Notes under the pieces: generated by a model
What the model saw: the letters and a program-made list of their open reading frames with translations, nothing else
Told to the model about the DNA's origin: nothing
Database searches by the model: none
Translations under genes and position numbers: made by a program
Part shown: piece after piece, positions 45,717 through 55,746 of the stretch
Position numbering within the stretch: position 1 is the stretch's first letter
How the letters are laid out: each line of letters opens with the position of its first letter
Source of the DNA: Euphorbia lathyris
Lineage: Eukaryota; Streptophyta; Magnoliopsida; Malpighiales; Euphorbiaceae
NCBI RefSeq assembly: GCF_963576675.1
Contig: NC_088910.1
Coordinates: 27,158,531 to 27,222,530 of the forward strand
Length of the DNA stretch: 64,000 nt
Direction of reading: 5' to 3'

Positions 45717-47804
45717 ATGGTAAAGCGTGTTAGGGATAGATCTAGGGAGAGGGGGGCTGTGGCCGGCGAGGGGGGGTCGGATCTGGAGGGGATTTGCGGC
45801 AAGGAAGGGGGCGGTGGCCTGGTGGTTTGGGGCGAGAAGGGTGAGGCAAGTTTTGTTGGCGGCGAGCGTGCACCTGGTGTAGATCGGGGCGGGGCGCTTG
45901 GCGGGGTGGAGGCAGGGGAATCCAGGGGCGTCGGTAGGGATCTCGTGGGCATGGATGGTGCGTCGGCAGGGTTCTCGCGGGCGCCGCCCGTGCGGCTGGG
46001 GACGGATCTTTGCGATCCACAGGCGGCAGATTCGACAAGGTTGTCGCGGCTGGGTGCGGATCAATGGGAGATACGGGCGGCTGGGTTTTCTGATGCCGGG
46101 GGTAAGGCTCCCCCAATCTCGAGGGGAGAAGTGGGGCCGGGGGTGCCTGGCGCAGGGCTATGCGCCGATAGTGCCGGGCACTGCCCAGGCGCTGCCGGCT
46201 CCTCGGTCGGGCAGTGGGCTGGGGCTGTCGGCGCAGTGCCTTGCGCGGGATCCTCTCCTCCGGGCTGTGAGGGGCATGCAGGGGCTACGACGGGGAGGCA
46301 GGCTGCTTCGGGTCTGGATGTTTCTAATAATTCGGGAAGGGTGGGTGTTGTAGGAGTAGCTCATGGGAAGACGGTCTCCCCCAGACCTAGGGTTCAGATG
46401 AGCGAGATTGGTAAAAACTCTTGGAAGGACACGGTCATGGGGGTGGCTGAGGAAGAGCCGATTTTAGAGGAAGTTTTAATGGTGGGAGATTCTGATGATA
46501 TGTTCTCGGATTCTGATGAGGAAGATAATGGCCAGGAGGATCCTCTCTGTCCGGTCATTAGACTTTCCGCTGCAGAGAAGCGTGAGCTTAGAGAGAAGTG
46601 GAAGGTGTCTTTGATTGTTACTGTCCTGGGTAAGCGAATTAGTTTTAACTATTTTGCCCAAAGAATACAAGCGCAGTGGGCAAGGAAAGGTAAAGTCAGT
46701 ATTACTGACCTGGAAAATGACTACTATGTCATTAAATTTACTAGGGTTGAGGATTATAATTCGGTTATCAAGGGAGGCCCATATATCATTTCCAATCATG
46801 TTTTGGCCTTAAGGCCTTGGGTTCCTAATTTTAATCCTCACGACTGTTCGGTTAACAGGATCTTGACTTGGGTAAGATTCCCGGGCCTTCCCATTGAGTA
46901 CTACAGTGAAAACTTTCTGAGTAAAATAGGAGGTTTGGTTGGTAAGGTCCACCATGTGGACAAGACTACAATTGGGGCCATTAGGGGTAAGTTTGCTAGG
47001 GTATGTATAGATGTTGATCTGGCTAAACCTTTACTTTCTAAGTTCTGTGTTCAGGATAAAGTGTTCTTTATTGAGTATGAAGGTTTACATAACATCTGTT
47101 ATGATTGTGGCATGTATGGTCATTCTCAGGAGGGTTGCCCTAAAAGGGAGAGGGTTGTTATAGAGAGGGTTGAGAGTAGTGTGCGGATTACTGGAGGGAA
47201 CCAGGGGTATGAAGGGAACTTTGGTCCCTGGATGGTGGCAAAGAGGCCCGCTAGACGTAGGAATCAACCTGCAGTGGTTCACAATCGTCCTCCTGATATC
47301 AACACAAATTCTAAGTCCCTTTCTCCTAAAGCTACTGTTATTCCAAATGTCAAGGAGAAGCCTGTCCTCAAAGCTAGAAAGGAGGCTGGGGTTTCTTCAG
47401 TAGCTTTGCCTGGGTCCAGATTTGGGGCCCTGATGATTGAGGAAGTTCAAGAGTCAGACCAAGATGAGAATCATATGGATGAGAGTATTCCAGGATTAGA
47501 GTCTGTAGATCCAGTCGAGAAGGTGGTTGAATCTGTGAACCCACTTTTTGTCTCTAAGGATGAAGCCCAGGGGGGGACCCTGACCCTTGCAGCTAGAAGG
47601 ATGAAGAATTCAAATGAGGTTAGTATTCCTGTTCCTGGTATTGATCCTGGGATTGGGAAATCTATGGGAGTTAACAAAACTAATATGAAAAAGCTTAAAG
47701 GAAAACAAAAAAGTGGCCTTAACACTTTGGCGTTTCCAGATAAGAGGGGGCCCGGGGGTACCTCGGTAAGGCTCTCAGGAGCCCCTAGTAAATACCTAGC
47801 TTAG
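45717..47804 (+). CDS. LINE ORF1 (DUF4283-type Gag-like, CCHC zinc knuckle)
   Basis: 695 residues, open throughout, from ATGGTAAAGCG. The first 230 residues are Gly/Ala-rich and GC-rich, unlike the AT-rich neighbourhood. A DUF4283-like domain of plant LINE ORF1 lies at about residues 285-400 (WKVSLIVTVLGKRISF, GGPYIISNHVLALRPW, WVRFPGLPIEYY). A CX2CX4HX4C zinc knuckle follows (C461, C464, H469, C474; NICYDCGMYGHSQEGCP). The tail is basic. ORF1 proteins bind element RNA and form the particle needed for retrotransposition. ORF2 begins 31 bp after its stop. No break seen. Confidence 0.93.
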   Translation: MVKRVRDRSRERGAVAGEGGSDLEGICGKEGGGGLVVWGEKGEASFVGGERAPGVDRGGALGGVEAGESRGVGRDLVGMDGASAGFSRAPPVRLGTDLCDPQAADSTRLSRLGADQWEIRAAGFSDAGGKAPPISRGEVGPGVPGAGLCADSAGHCPGAAGSSVGQWAGAVGAVPCAGSSPPGCEGHAGATTGRQAASGLDVSNNSGRVGVVGVAHGKTVSPRPRVQMSEIGKNSWKDTVMGVAEEEPILEEVLMVGDSDDMFSDSDEEDNGQEDPLCPVIRLSAAEKRELREKWKVSLIVTVLGKRISFNYFAQRIQAQWARKGKVSITDLENDYYVIKFTRVEDYNSVIKGGPYIISNHVLALRPWVPNFNPHDCSVNRILTWVRFPGLPIEYYSENFLSKIGGLVGKVHHVDKTTIGAIRGKFARVCIDVDLAKPLLSKFCVQDKVFFIEYEGLHNICYDCGMYGHSQEGCPKRERVVIERVESSVRITGGNQGYEGNFGPWMVAKRPARRRNQPAVVHNRPPDINTNSKSLSPKATVIPNVKEKPVLKARKEAGVSSVALPGSRFGALMIEEVQESDQDENHMDESIPGLESVDPVEKVVESVNPLFVSKDEAQGGTLTLAARRMKNSNEVSIPVPGIDPGIGKSMGVNKTNMKKLKGKQKSGLNTLAFPDKRGPGGTSVRLSGAPSKYLA

Positions 47805-47835
47805 GGTAGGGGTGTGGTCAGTTGTCCTCCTTTCT

Positions 47836-50800
47836 ATGGATTTGTTATTTTGGAATGTTAGGGGTGCGGCTAGCAAGGCTACCCGTATCCATATTAATGA
47901 TCTTATTAAGCAGTTTAATCCATCTTGTTTTGCTCTTTTGGAAACTAAGATTAGTGGTGAGAAAGCAGATGAGGTGGTTAAGAAGTTTAAGAACTGGCAC
48001 TGTGTTAGATCGGAGGCAACTGGCCGGGCTGGGGGATTTGGCTTTTTTGGAGGCCAGATCAGATTCATTTTGATATTCTTAGCATGGATAAGCAGTTCAT
48101 TCATTGTAAAGTGAGTATTTCCGGCAATACTTCCTTTTTTATTACCCTTGTGTATGTTGACCCTATCTTGTCTAATCGAAAACGGCTCTGGGAGGTTCTC
48201 TATTCTATGAGTGTCAGCATTTCGGAGCCCTGGTTTGTGGCGGGTGACTTCAATGATATCGCCTTTATGAGTGATCAGAGAGGGGGATCCAATCATTATG
48301 TTAATCGCTGTCTGCATCACAAGAATAGTATGGATTTATGTGGGCTTTCCGATCTGGGGGCTTCTGGTCATAAATTCACTTGGAAGCGTAATGATACTTT
48401 TGTTCGATTGGACAAAGTCTACGCTAATGTTTTAGCTCTAACTTCCTTCCCCGAGTGCTCTGTGTTGAACCTCCCGTTCCGTCATTCGGATCATTGTCCT
48501 ATTTTGTTTAGACTTTTGAGAGGTAAGCATCCTAGGGGTAAGAGACCGTTCCGGTATCAGTTGGCTTGGGAGTCCCATCCTAAGTTTAAAGAGTTCGTTC
48601 ATGAGAGTTGGAGACCTCATTCGTATGTACTGCAAGCTGCTGAAGGGTTCAGGAATAAGGTGCAGGGGTGGAATAGGAATGTGTTTGGGCATATTATCAG
48701 AAGGAAGAACAAGTTATTAAAGAGGATGGAGGGCATTCAACGCAGGTTGGAGGGGAGGTTTGATCATAGCCTTGAGGGCCTCCTCAGAACCCTTCAGAAG
48801 GAGCTGGAGGCTGTGCTTAGGCAGGAGGAGTTCCTTTGGTTCCAGAAGTCTCGGAAGTCCTGGATTAGAGATGGGGATCGTAATACCAAATACTTCCATC
48901 TCTCTACCCTGATCAGAAGGCAGAGAAATAGAATTGAGGCCATTAAGGATTCTAATGGTGATTGGGTTTATGAAGATGAGGTTATTCGGAACTTAGCCCT
49001 GGATTTCTACAGAGAGCTGTTCAAAGAGGAACCTGTTCTTTTGGAGAGGGCTCACTCTATTGCTACATTTCCTTTAATCAGTGAGGATTGTAGTCAGGAG
49101 GCCTTTCAACCTATTTCCCGAAAAGAGATTGACCAAGCTATCTTCAGCATTGGGGCTTCTAAAGCTCCTGGGATTGATGGTCTTCCGGCGGGCTTTTACC
49201 ATAAGCATTGGGATGTAGTGAAGGAAGGCATCTATAATTTTGTCTTGGGGGTGTTCAGTGGTTCGAAGGATATTGAGCTGGTTAATAGAACCCTCCTGGT
49301 TCTGATTCCTAAGATTGATAAGCCTTCTTCCTTTTTGCATATGAGACCTATCAGTCTTTGTAATGTTCTTTACAAAACTGTTACAAAGATTGTGGCTAAT
49401 AGAATCCGTGGCATTCTTCCTGCGATCATTTGTCAGAATCAGGGTAGCTTTGTGCCTGGTAGACAAATGATGGATAATGTGGTGATCGCCCAAGTGATGG
49501 TCCACACGATGAAGATTAGGAAGGGGAGGAAAGGCATTGTGGCTCTGAAGCTGGATTTAGAGAAGGCCTATGATCGAATTAATTGGGATTTCTTGATGGA
49601 GAGCCTTGAGAGAGCTAGAATCCCGGACAGCTGGAGAAGTTTAATTAAGGTATGTATTTCTTCTCATGTGTTTCAAGTTATGGTCAATGGGGATATGTCG
49701 GAGGAATTTTCCCCGGGCAGAGGAATCCGTCAGGGGGATCCTATGAGCCCTTTCCTTTTTGTTATTGCTATGGAGAGGCTCTCTCACCTGATTCAGGATG
49801 CGATTGATAATGGGAGTTTCCACCCTGTGGCGATCAACAGCTTCTGTCCCCAGGTGACTCACTTATTCTTTGCAGATGATGTCCTTATCTTTCTTGAAGG
49901 TAATGAGGAGCAGTTGAGAGTCATTATGGATATTCTGGATTGTTTTTGTTCGGCCTCTGGGCAGAAGCTTAATATCCAGAAATCTAGGATGATGTGCTCT
50001 AAGAATATGAATCAGAGAGTCTGTAAGAGATTAAGTGATCTCTCAGGTATTCCTCTTACTGATTCTCTTGGGAAGTATCTGGGCGTTCCCCTCCATAGTG
50101 AGCGTGTGTCTAAAGGCTCCTTCAAAGAGACTTTGGATAAAGCTAATTCGAAGTGTGCCACTTGGAAAGCCAAGACTCTGTCTCTCGCTGGCCGCCTCAC
50201 GTTAATTCAATCTGTTAATTGTGCTGCTCCCAATCACATCATGCAGGCTTGTAAGCTTCCGGATCCTGTGCTTAATGATCTTGACAAGATTAACCGTAGG
50301 TTCCTATGGGGGGAAGCTGCGGAGGGCAGGAAGATCCATCTTGTGCCTTGGAGTGAGGTTTGCCAGCCTAAAGATTCTGGGGGTCTGGGTATTAGGAAAG
50401 CAAAGGACAATAATAAAGTTTTATTAATGAAACTCCTTTGGCGTATGTGGCAAAACCCCTCCTCTCTTTGGGTTCGCCTCCTTTGTGGTAAGTATCGGAA
50501 AGACAAAATCTTCGGGGGCCCGAAAGAGAGAGTTGCTAATTGTTCCTTCCTCTGGAAAGGACTTAGTGCTGTGTTTGATGAGTTCTGCTTGGGAGTTGGC
50601 CTGGAGGTGGGGAATGGTAAGTCCATTAGTTTCTGGTTTGATAACTGGATTGGGGATAAACCGTTAATTGAGGTGTGTTCTTCCCCCCCGCCTAGTGATA
50701 TACGCAACTGGAGGATTGCCGATATGGTTGACTCGGAAGGGGACTGGATCTGGTCAAAGTTTGATACTTTCTTTAGCCTTGAGACTCTCCTTAGAATGCG

Positions 50801-51935
50801 GGGAGTGAAGGTGAGTAATCAAGAGGAAGACTTGGATAGGCACTGTTGGGCGCTGACTAACAATGGAGTTTATTCTTGCAAATCGGCCTTTGAAGCTTTC
50901 TCTCTCTTTAGATCTGATCCTCCCTCGGATGTGTGGAAGTCGATTTGGACCCTTAAAGTTCCTTTCCGTATTAGGAGTTTCCTGTGGCTGGGCGTTAAGG
51001 ACAGGCTTCTTACTAATTCGGATAGGCACAGAAGGCACTTGGCTGATTCTGGAGCTTGCAGTAGATGCAGAGGCCATGTTGAGACTTTGTGCCATGCTCT
51101 TAGAGATTGCTCTAATAGTAAAGAGGTTTGGAGGAAAATTCTCCCACACCATATTTTCTCTTCCTTCATGGCACATTCTGAGGTCGACTGGTTCTCTGAT
51201 GGTGTTAGAGGAAAGTTGCTTCCATACATGGAGCATGGTGACATTTTCTTTGCTATTATCTGTCACCAAGTTTGGAAATGGAGAAACGAGGAGATTTTTG
51301 GAGATAAAACTGTTTTTATGACAAACTTAGCTGATTTCTTCTCGAAAAAACTTTTCTCTATTATCGATAGTTTCAAAGGAGAGTCCCTTGCCAGAGCCTC
51401 TCAGTGTTGTGATGTCCATCTCGTGGGATGGAGCAGGCCAAGAGAGGGGGTTGTGAAGCTGAATACTGATGGTTCCTGCCTCAGTAACGGTAAGATTGCG
51501 GCTGGAGGTGTGCTTAGAGATGTAGGGGGCGTCTGGCTTTCTGGGTTCTCCCAGAATTTAGGGTTGGGTTCTTCCTTTTCTGCGGAGCTCTGGGCTATTC
51601 TTACTGGAATCAATCTTGCTAAAAGGCTGGGTGTTAAGAGGCTCTCTGTGGAGTCTGATAATTTGGAAGCAATCAAAATGATTTCTGAGAATCATTCTAT
51701 GGGTCTTAACAGTCGCAATCTCATCAAAGCTATTATAAGGCTTTGCTCCTCCTTTGAGTTCGTAGAGTTCAGACACATTTTTAGAGAGCAGAATCGTGTT
51801 GCTGATCGCTTGGCGGCGGCGGGCCATGAAGGGACGTTAGGCGTTACTACCCTTCCTGTTTCCCCTAGTTTCATCTCTCATCTTCTCTTAGAAGATAGGA
51901 TTGGGGTTAGCTTCCCTAGGCTAATTCCTGGGTAG
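47836..51935 (+). pseudogene. LINE ORF2: endonuclease, reverse transcriptase, RNase H (one frameshift)
   Basis: ATG at 47836 opens the AP-type endonuclease (LLFWNVRGA, LLETKI). At the G5 run 48031-48035 the frame slips by one base. The rest then runs open for over 1280 codons to 51935. Endonuclease continues (AGDFNDIAF, SDHCPI). RT shows LVLIPKID, RPISLCNVLYK, QGSFVPGRQ, LKLDLEKAYD, GIRQGDPMSP and the catalytic FADDV near 49870. A reverse transcriptase zinc region (about 50870-51150) and RNase H (KLNTDGS, AELWA, VESDN) follow. The protein nicks target DNA and copies its RNA there. This copy is one base from an open frame; a sequencing error in the G run cannot be excluded. Confidence 0.93.
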
Positions 51936-52368
51936 TTTGTTGTTATTCGTTTTTCTTTTCCTTTTCTACCAAAAAAAAAAAAAAAAAAAAATGGGACATG
52001 TATATCCATAGGGATCTCCATTACCCATTGATACAGAAACATGGATAAATTTATCTCCATTTTTCTTAATAGGGCGGGAATATGGAATCCTCATTACGAA
52101 TGGGGATGGGGATGGAATTGCTCGCCCCATCCCAACCCAACCCACCCATTGACAAGCCTACTAAATGTTAGTAGGACTCCGCATTTTTGGACAGAGTTAG
52201 TTAGGTTTTTTTTGCCCTGTTTTGAATTTTTTTTCTCATTTCTTTTCTTTTCTCTTTAATAAAATTTGGTTCTTGCCCTGTTGTGGTGTTTCCCCTTGTT
52301 CCAACCTAGTTGGGATGAGGGGCGAACTCCCGCTGATTAAATAACTTGTTTTCATTAAAAAAAAAACA

Positions 52369-52820
52369 TTAATGAAATCTTATATTTATATGTAATTTAT
52401 TCATCATCAAAATGTTATTCCATCCGTTTCTTTTTATTTATCACTCTTGATCAAAATCAAAATTCTATTTACTATTATTTTTAGAATTTCAGGTTATGTT
52501 TGTTTATCGAAAAATTTGTGTTTGGAAAACAAAATATTTTCAGGTGTTTGGCTATAACACCAAAAAATGGGAAAAAGTGGTAGATTGCTACTGTTTTCAA
52601 AAAGTAAGAATAAATGGAATACAGTTTTAAAAGTTTAGAAAAATATTTTACTATTTTTAAAATGGTAAAACATTTTTCTCATTTTTTTCATATAATTTTG
52701 TATTGGCTTATTTTTCTAAGTAAATAAACACAAAAAAAAAATTGAAAAAAATATTTTCCTACATGGTATTTTCGAGCAGCCAAACAGAACCTCAATAAAA
52801 TTTACTTTTCTTTTTTAAAT
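52369..52820. other. AT-rich spacer
   Basis: Between the LINE relic tail and the MITE. A few A/T-rich inverted stretches near 52500-52790 (TTTTCATTTTTT type) suggest another worn MITE, but borders cannot be fixed. Confidence 0.35.
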
Positions 52821-53400
52821 GGGTTAAGGTGCAAAAATACCCCTAACGTTTTGGGTCAGGAGCAATTTTACCCCTAACGTCTAAAATGGTGCAATTTTAC
52901 CCCTAATGTTGGAAGCCAAGAGCAATTTTACCCCTAACGTTGATAAATTGGGTCAATTTGAGAAATAATTCATCAAACTGTCTTCTCGGTCATGAATCTT
53001 GTCAGCTACACTTCACACATGGGTTATTTTATCAGTAACAAATCACAAACATATGTTGGGATGTGAAAAAAATATTAAAAATATACTGTTTTTTATACGA
53101 ATTAGACAAAAAAATTCAAAAAATTCACCGAATTTATAAATATTAATCTCCAATTTTATTATTAAATTACAAAAAACATTATATCATTTTTTTTAGAACA
53201 AATTGATATGCAATTGGTGCAAAATAAAGAAAAAAATGACTGTATTTTATAATAGTGTCTGAAATTGATCCAATTTATCAACGTTAGGGGTAAAATTGCT
53301 CTTGGCTACAAACATTAGGGGTAAAATTGCACCATTTTAGACGTTAGGGGTAAAATTACTCCTGACCCAAAATGTTAGGGGTATTTTTGCACCTTAACCC
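52821..53400. mobile_element. Mutator-type MITE (CCCCTAACGT family) with 9-bp duplication
   Basis: 580 bp with inverted arms of about 140 bp (GGGTTAAGGTGCAAAAATAC at left, its complement at right) that contain repeated TTTTACCCCTAACG blocks. TTTTTAAAT flanks both ends (52812-52820 and 53401-53409). Non-coding. Confidence 0.93.
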
Positions 53401-53752
53401 TTTTTAAATTTACCCTTACCTCATAATTTAAAAGTGTCTTGGAATTTAATAAATATATTAAATCTATTAATTAGAAACAATTAGGTTGAAGTTATATGAT
53501 AGGTGATAGCATTTCTTTTTCCTTTCCTCCATTCTGATTAAGGGCCTGTTTGGTTCAGCTGTTAGCTAATAGCTGTTGCGGTTGCTGTTAGCTGTTTGCA
53601 GTTGCAGTAAGCTGTTAACTGTTGCTGTTATCTGTTTGTTATCAGCTGTTTAATTACTAGTGTTTGGTAAAATTATATTGAACTGTTGCTGTTCGGATTT
53701 AAAATGTCTAAAATAGACATGTTTTAAATTAATCAACGATGAAATTATAAAA

Positions 53753-54630
53753 GGAAAAATGTGAAAAAATGCATATAACATTTACAACTAGAAATAATTT
53801 TACTCTTAATGTCTAAAATGGTGCAATTTTACCCATAACGCTGGCAGTTAAGAGTAATTTTACCTCTAACATTGGCAAGTTGGGTCGATTTCAGATATTA
53901 TTAGAAAACATAGGTATTTTATTTCTTATTATACACCAATTGCACATACGAGTAGTTCTAAAAAAGATATTTCATATTTTTTTGTGATTTAATAATAAAA
54001 TTGAAAATTAATATTTATAAATTTGATGAAATATCGAAATTTTTTTGTCCAACTTGTACAAAAGACAATATTTGAGTATTTTTGTACCTTATCCTATTAT
54101 AAAATAAAAAATGTGTTAGGCCCTGTTCTTTATCACTTAATTTCAGTAACAATCAGTTCAGTTCAGTTCAATTCAATTCAGTTCAGTTCAGTTCAGTTCA
54201 GTTCAATTCAATTCAATTCAGTTCAGTTCAGCATTCAGTTTCAGCATCCAGTTTCAGCATTCAGTTTCAGTATTCAGTAATTTATCATTATTTATTATAT
54301 TATCATTATTTATATATAATTTATTATAATTATTATTATTATTTATCTATAATTTATCATTATTTATTATTATTATTATTTATAGTTTATCATTATCTAT
54401 AAAATTAGATAAAATTCAAGAAATGATAGTTTATTAAAGTATATATGGTTTAATAAAAAAAAATAAAACTAAAGTATGCATCCATATTAAAAAATTAGGA
54501 ATTGCATCCATATTATGAATTATTTCTCAAATTTATCCAATTTATCAATGTTAGAGATAAAATTCCACCATTTTAGACGTTAGAGGTAAAATTACTTCTG
54601 ACCCAAAACGTTATTTTTGCAATATAACCC
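53753..54630. mobile_element. Worn Mutator-type MITE, reverse copy of the 52821 family
   Basis: The left arm (53795-53885, TTTTACTC, GTCTAAAATGGTGCAATTTTACCC) and right arm (54535-54630) match the arms of 52821-53400. The interior to about 54090 matches the reverse complement of that element's interior. Left edge is approximate. A CAGTT-rich stretch interrupts it from about 54119. Confidence 0.65.
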
Positions 54631-55127
54631 TTAATTAAAATAAAAAGTTAAGAGTTTGTATTCATATGAAGATTTGTATTTAATTTCATAGGCTTTAAAT
54701 TATATATAAATTTGTGTTTGTATGTAATTTGTATTTTTAATTTAAATTAGACTCATTTTTATTTAATTTCATAGGCTTTTATCGAGCCAAGATTTTATCA
54801 TCCCGGGCTTTTATTTGATATTCAATTTAGTTTTATCTTTAATAATATATTTATTTATTATTGATATTATTAAATTTATTAGAACCATTATTATTATTAT
54901 AAGTTCATTAATGTCCAATATTATCATGAAAATTATTTTAAAGTCTAATATCATCATTATTGTTAAGTTCGGTTAAGTTCGGTAGCATTCAGTTAAGTTC
55001 AGTTAAGTTCAGTATTCAGTAGTATTCAGTTAAATTCAGTTCAGTATTCAGCAGTATTCAGTTCAGTTCAGTTCAGTTCAATTCAATTCAGTTCAGTTCA
55101 GTTTTTTTCAGCGATAAAGAACAGAGC
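54119..55127. mobile_element. Element with CAGTT-repeat ends and 16-bp inverted termini
   Basis: The left end GGCCCTGTTCTTTATC and the right end in reverse, GGCTCTGTTCTTTATC, match at 15 of 16 bases. TA flanks both sides. Inside, (CAGTT)n-type pentamer tracts lie at about 54150-54275 and 54965-55105. The right arm of the Mutator MITE at 54535-54630 lies within it, so the two are interleaved. Confidence 0.5.
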
Positions 55128-55459
55128 CTACACAAATTAATAAAAATAATCTATATAAAAAATAAAAAATTTATTGAACACAACAAAATCTTGTTTTCCG
55201 GTAATTATATTGTAGAAATATAAATAATGTTAAAGAATAAACATATTTTGTGGAAAAAAGAAGGATAATTCTGTCAATAACAACTAACTGCAAACAGTTG
55301 TTTATTAGGAGCTTTTCGTGAAACGCTCCAAAACGCTGCAGTTTTCAGAGAAAATGCTAAACGTTGCGGTTATATAAACCTAACCAAACGCTATATTTCT
55401 TGCGGTTTGGAGTGAAACGCTAAACGTTCATCCGAAAAGCTGAAACAAACACCCTCTAA

Positions 55460-55746
55460 GTTTTCTTTTTCCATTTTAATTATTTATCATAGAAAGATTT
55501 ATAGTTTGGAATAATAAACATTTTCTGCAAAATAATATATGATACACTTTTACTAATACAAAATAGTATATGATACATTTTTACTAGTTAAAGTTGGTTT
55601 GAGTGGTTAAGGGTCTAAAGTTTCTCAATGTAGAAATCTCAAATTCAAGTTCTAATATACACAAAAAACTTTAATCGAAAGACATTCTAGCCGGACAAGT
55701 CTCGAACCGAGATTTAGGACAAACTATATATATATATATATATATA
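55460..55746. other. Spacer with a tRNA-like repeat head and TA tract
   Basis: 55587-55655 reads TGGTTTGAGTGGTTAAGG...CAAATTCAAGTTCT, reminiscent of box A and box B of a tRNA-derived repeat. It ends in a TA run (about 55724-55746). Confidence 0.35.

Larger units (their letters stand above)
45342..51987 (+). mobile_element. Nearly intact L1-type LINE with 15-bp target duplication
   Basis: AAAATGGGACATGTA occurs at 45327-45341 and again at 51988-52002, directly after a poly(A) run of about 20 bases (51971-51991, overlapping the duplication). The element has a repetitive 5' UTR, ORF1, ORF2 and a short 3' UTR. The perfect duplication and near-open frames suggest recent insertion. It sits inside the hAT-like element. 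Confidence 0.94.
41022..52160. mobile_element. hAT-like non-autonomous element, heavily interrupted
   Basis: Inverted ends TGGGCGTGTCAATAGGG at left and, at right, the complement of TAGGCTTGTCAATGGGTG. Both are flanked by the 8-bp duplication CTAAATGT (41014-41021 and 52161-52168), which fits the hAT superfamily. Its own sequence is only about 1 kb (41022-41693, 45139-45341, 52003-52160). Two later insertions fill the rest. No transposase is visible. Confidence 0.78.
40390..52368 (+). pseudogene. Old LINE relic, split by a hAT-like element
   Basis: The left part (40390-41013) translates, with breaks, to the end of a LINE ORF2, with WISPPS and TKLNTDVPH...AGVEGIFRNC (RNase H) near 40815-40910. 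The right part (52169-52368) looks like a LINE 3' UTR (GTTGGGATGAGGGGCGAACT) and ends in an A run at about 52357-52366. The two are separated by the hAT-like element at 41022-52160, whose target duplication CTAAATGT joins them. The gene is dead and 5'-truncated. Confidence 0.7.
53542..55456. mobile_element. Tourist-like element A, interrupted
   Basis: Ends GGGCCTGTTTGGTTCAGCTG and, in reverse, GAGGGTGTTTGTTTCAGCTT, flanked by TAA (53539-53541 and 55457-55459). A second uninterrupted copy of the family lies at 60763-61257 and shows that about 53753-55127 is foreign to this copy. Confidence 0.75.

Noticed and set aside
45680..46364. Pro-rich reverse-strand ORFs
   Set aside because: They are complement shadows of the GC-rich start of LINE ORF1.
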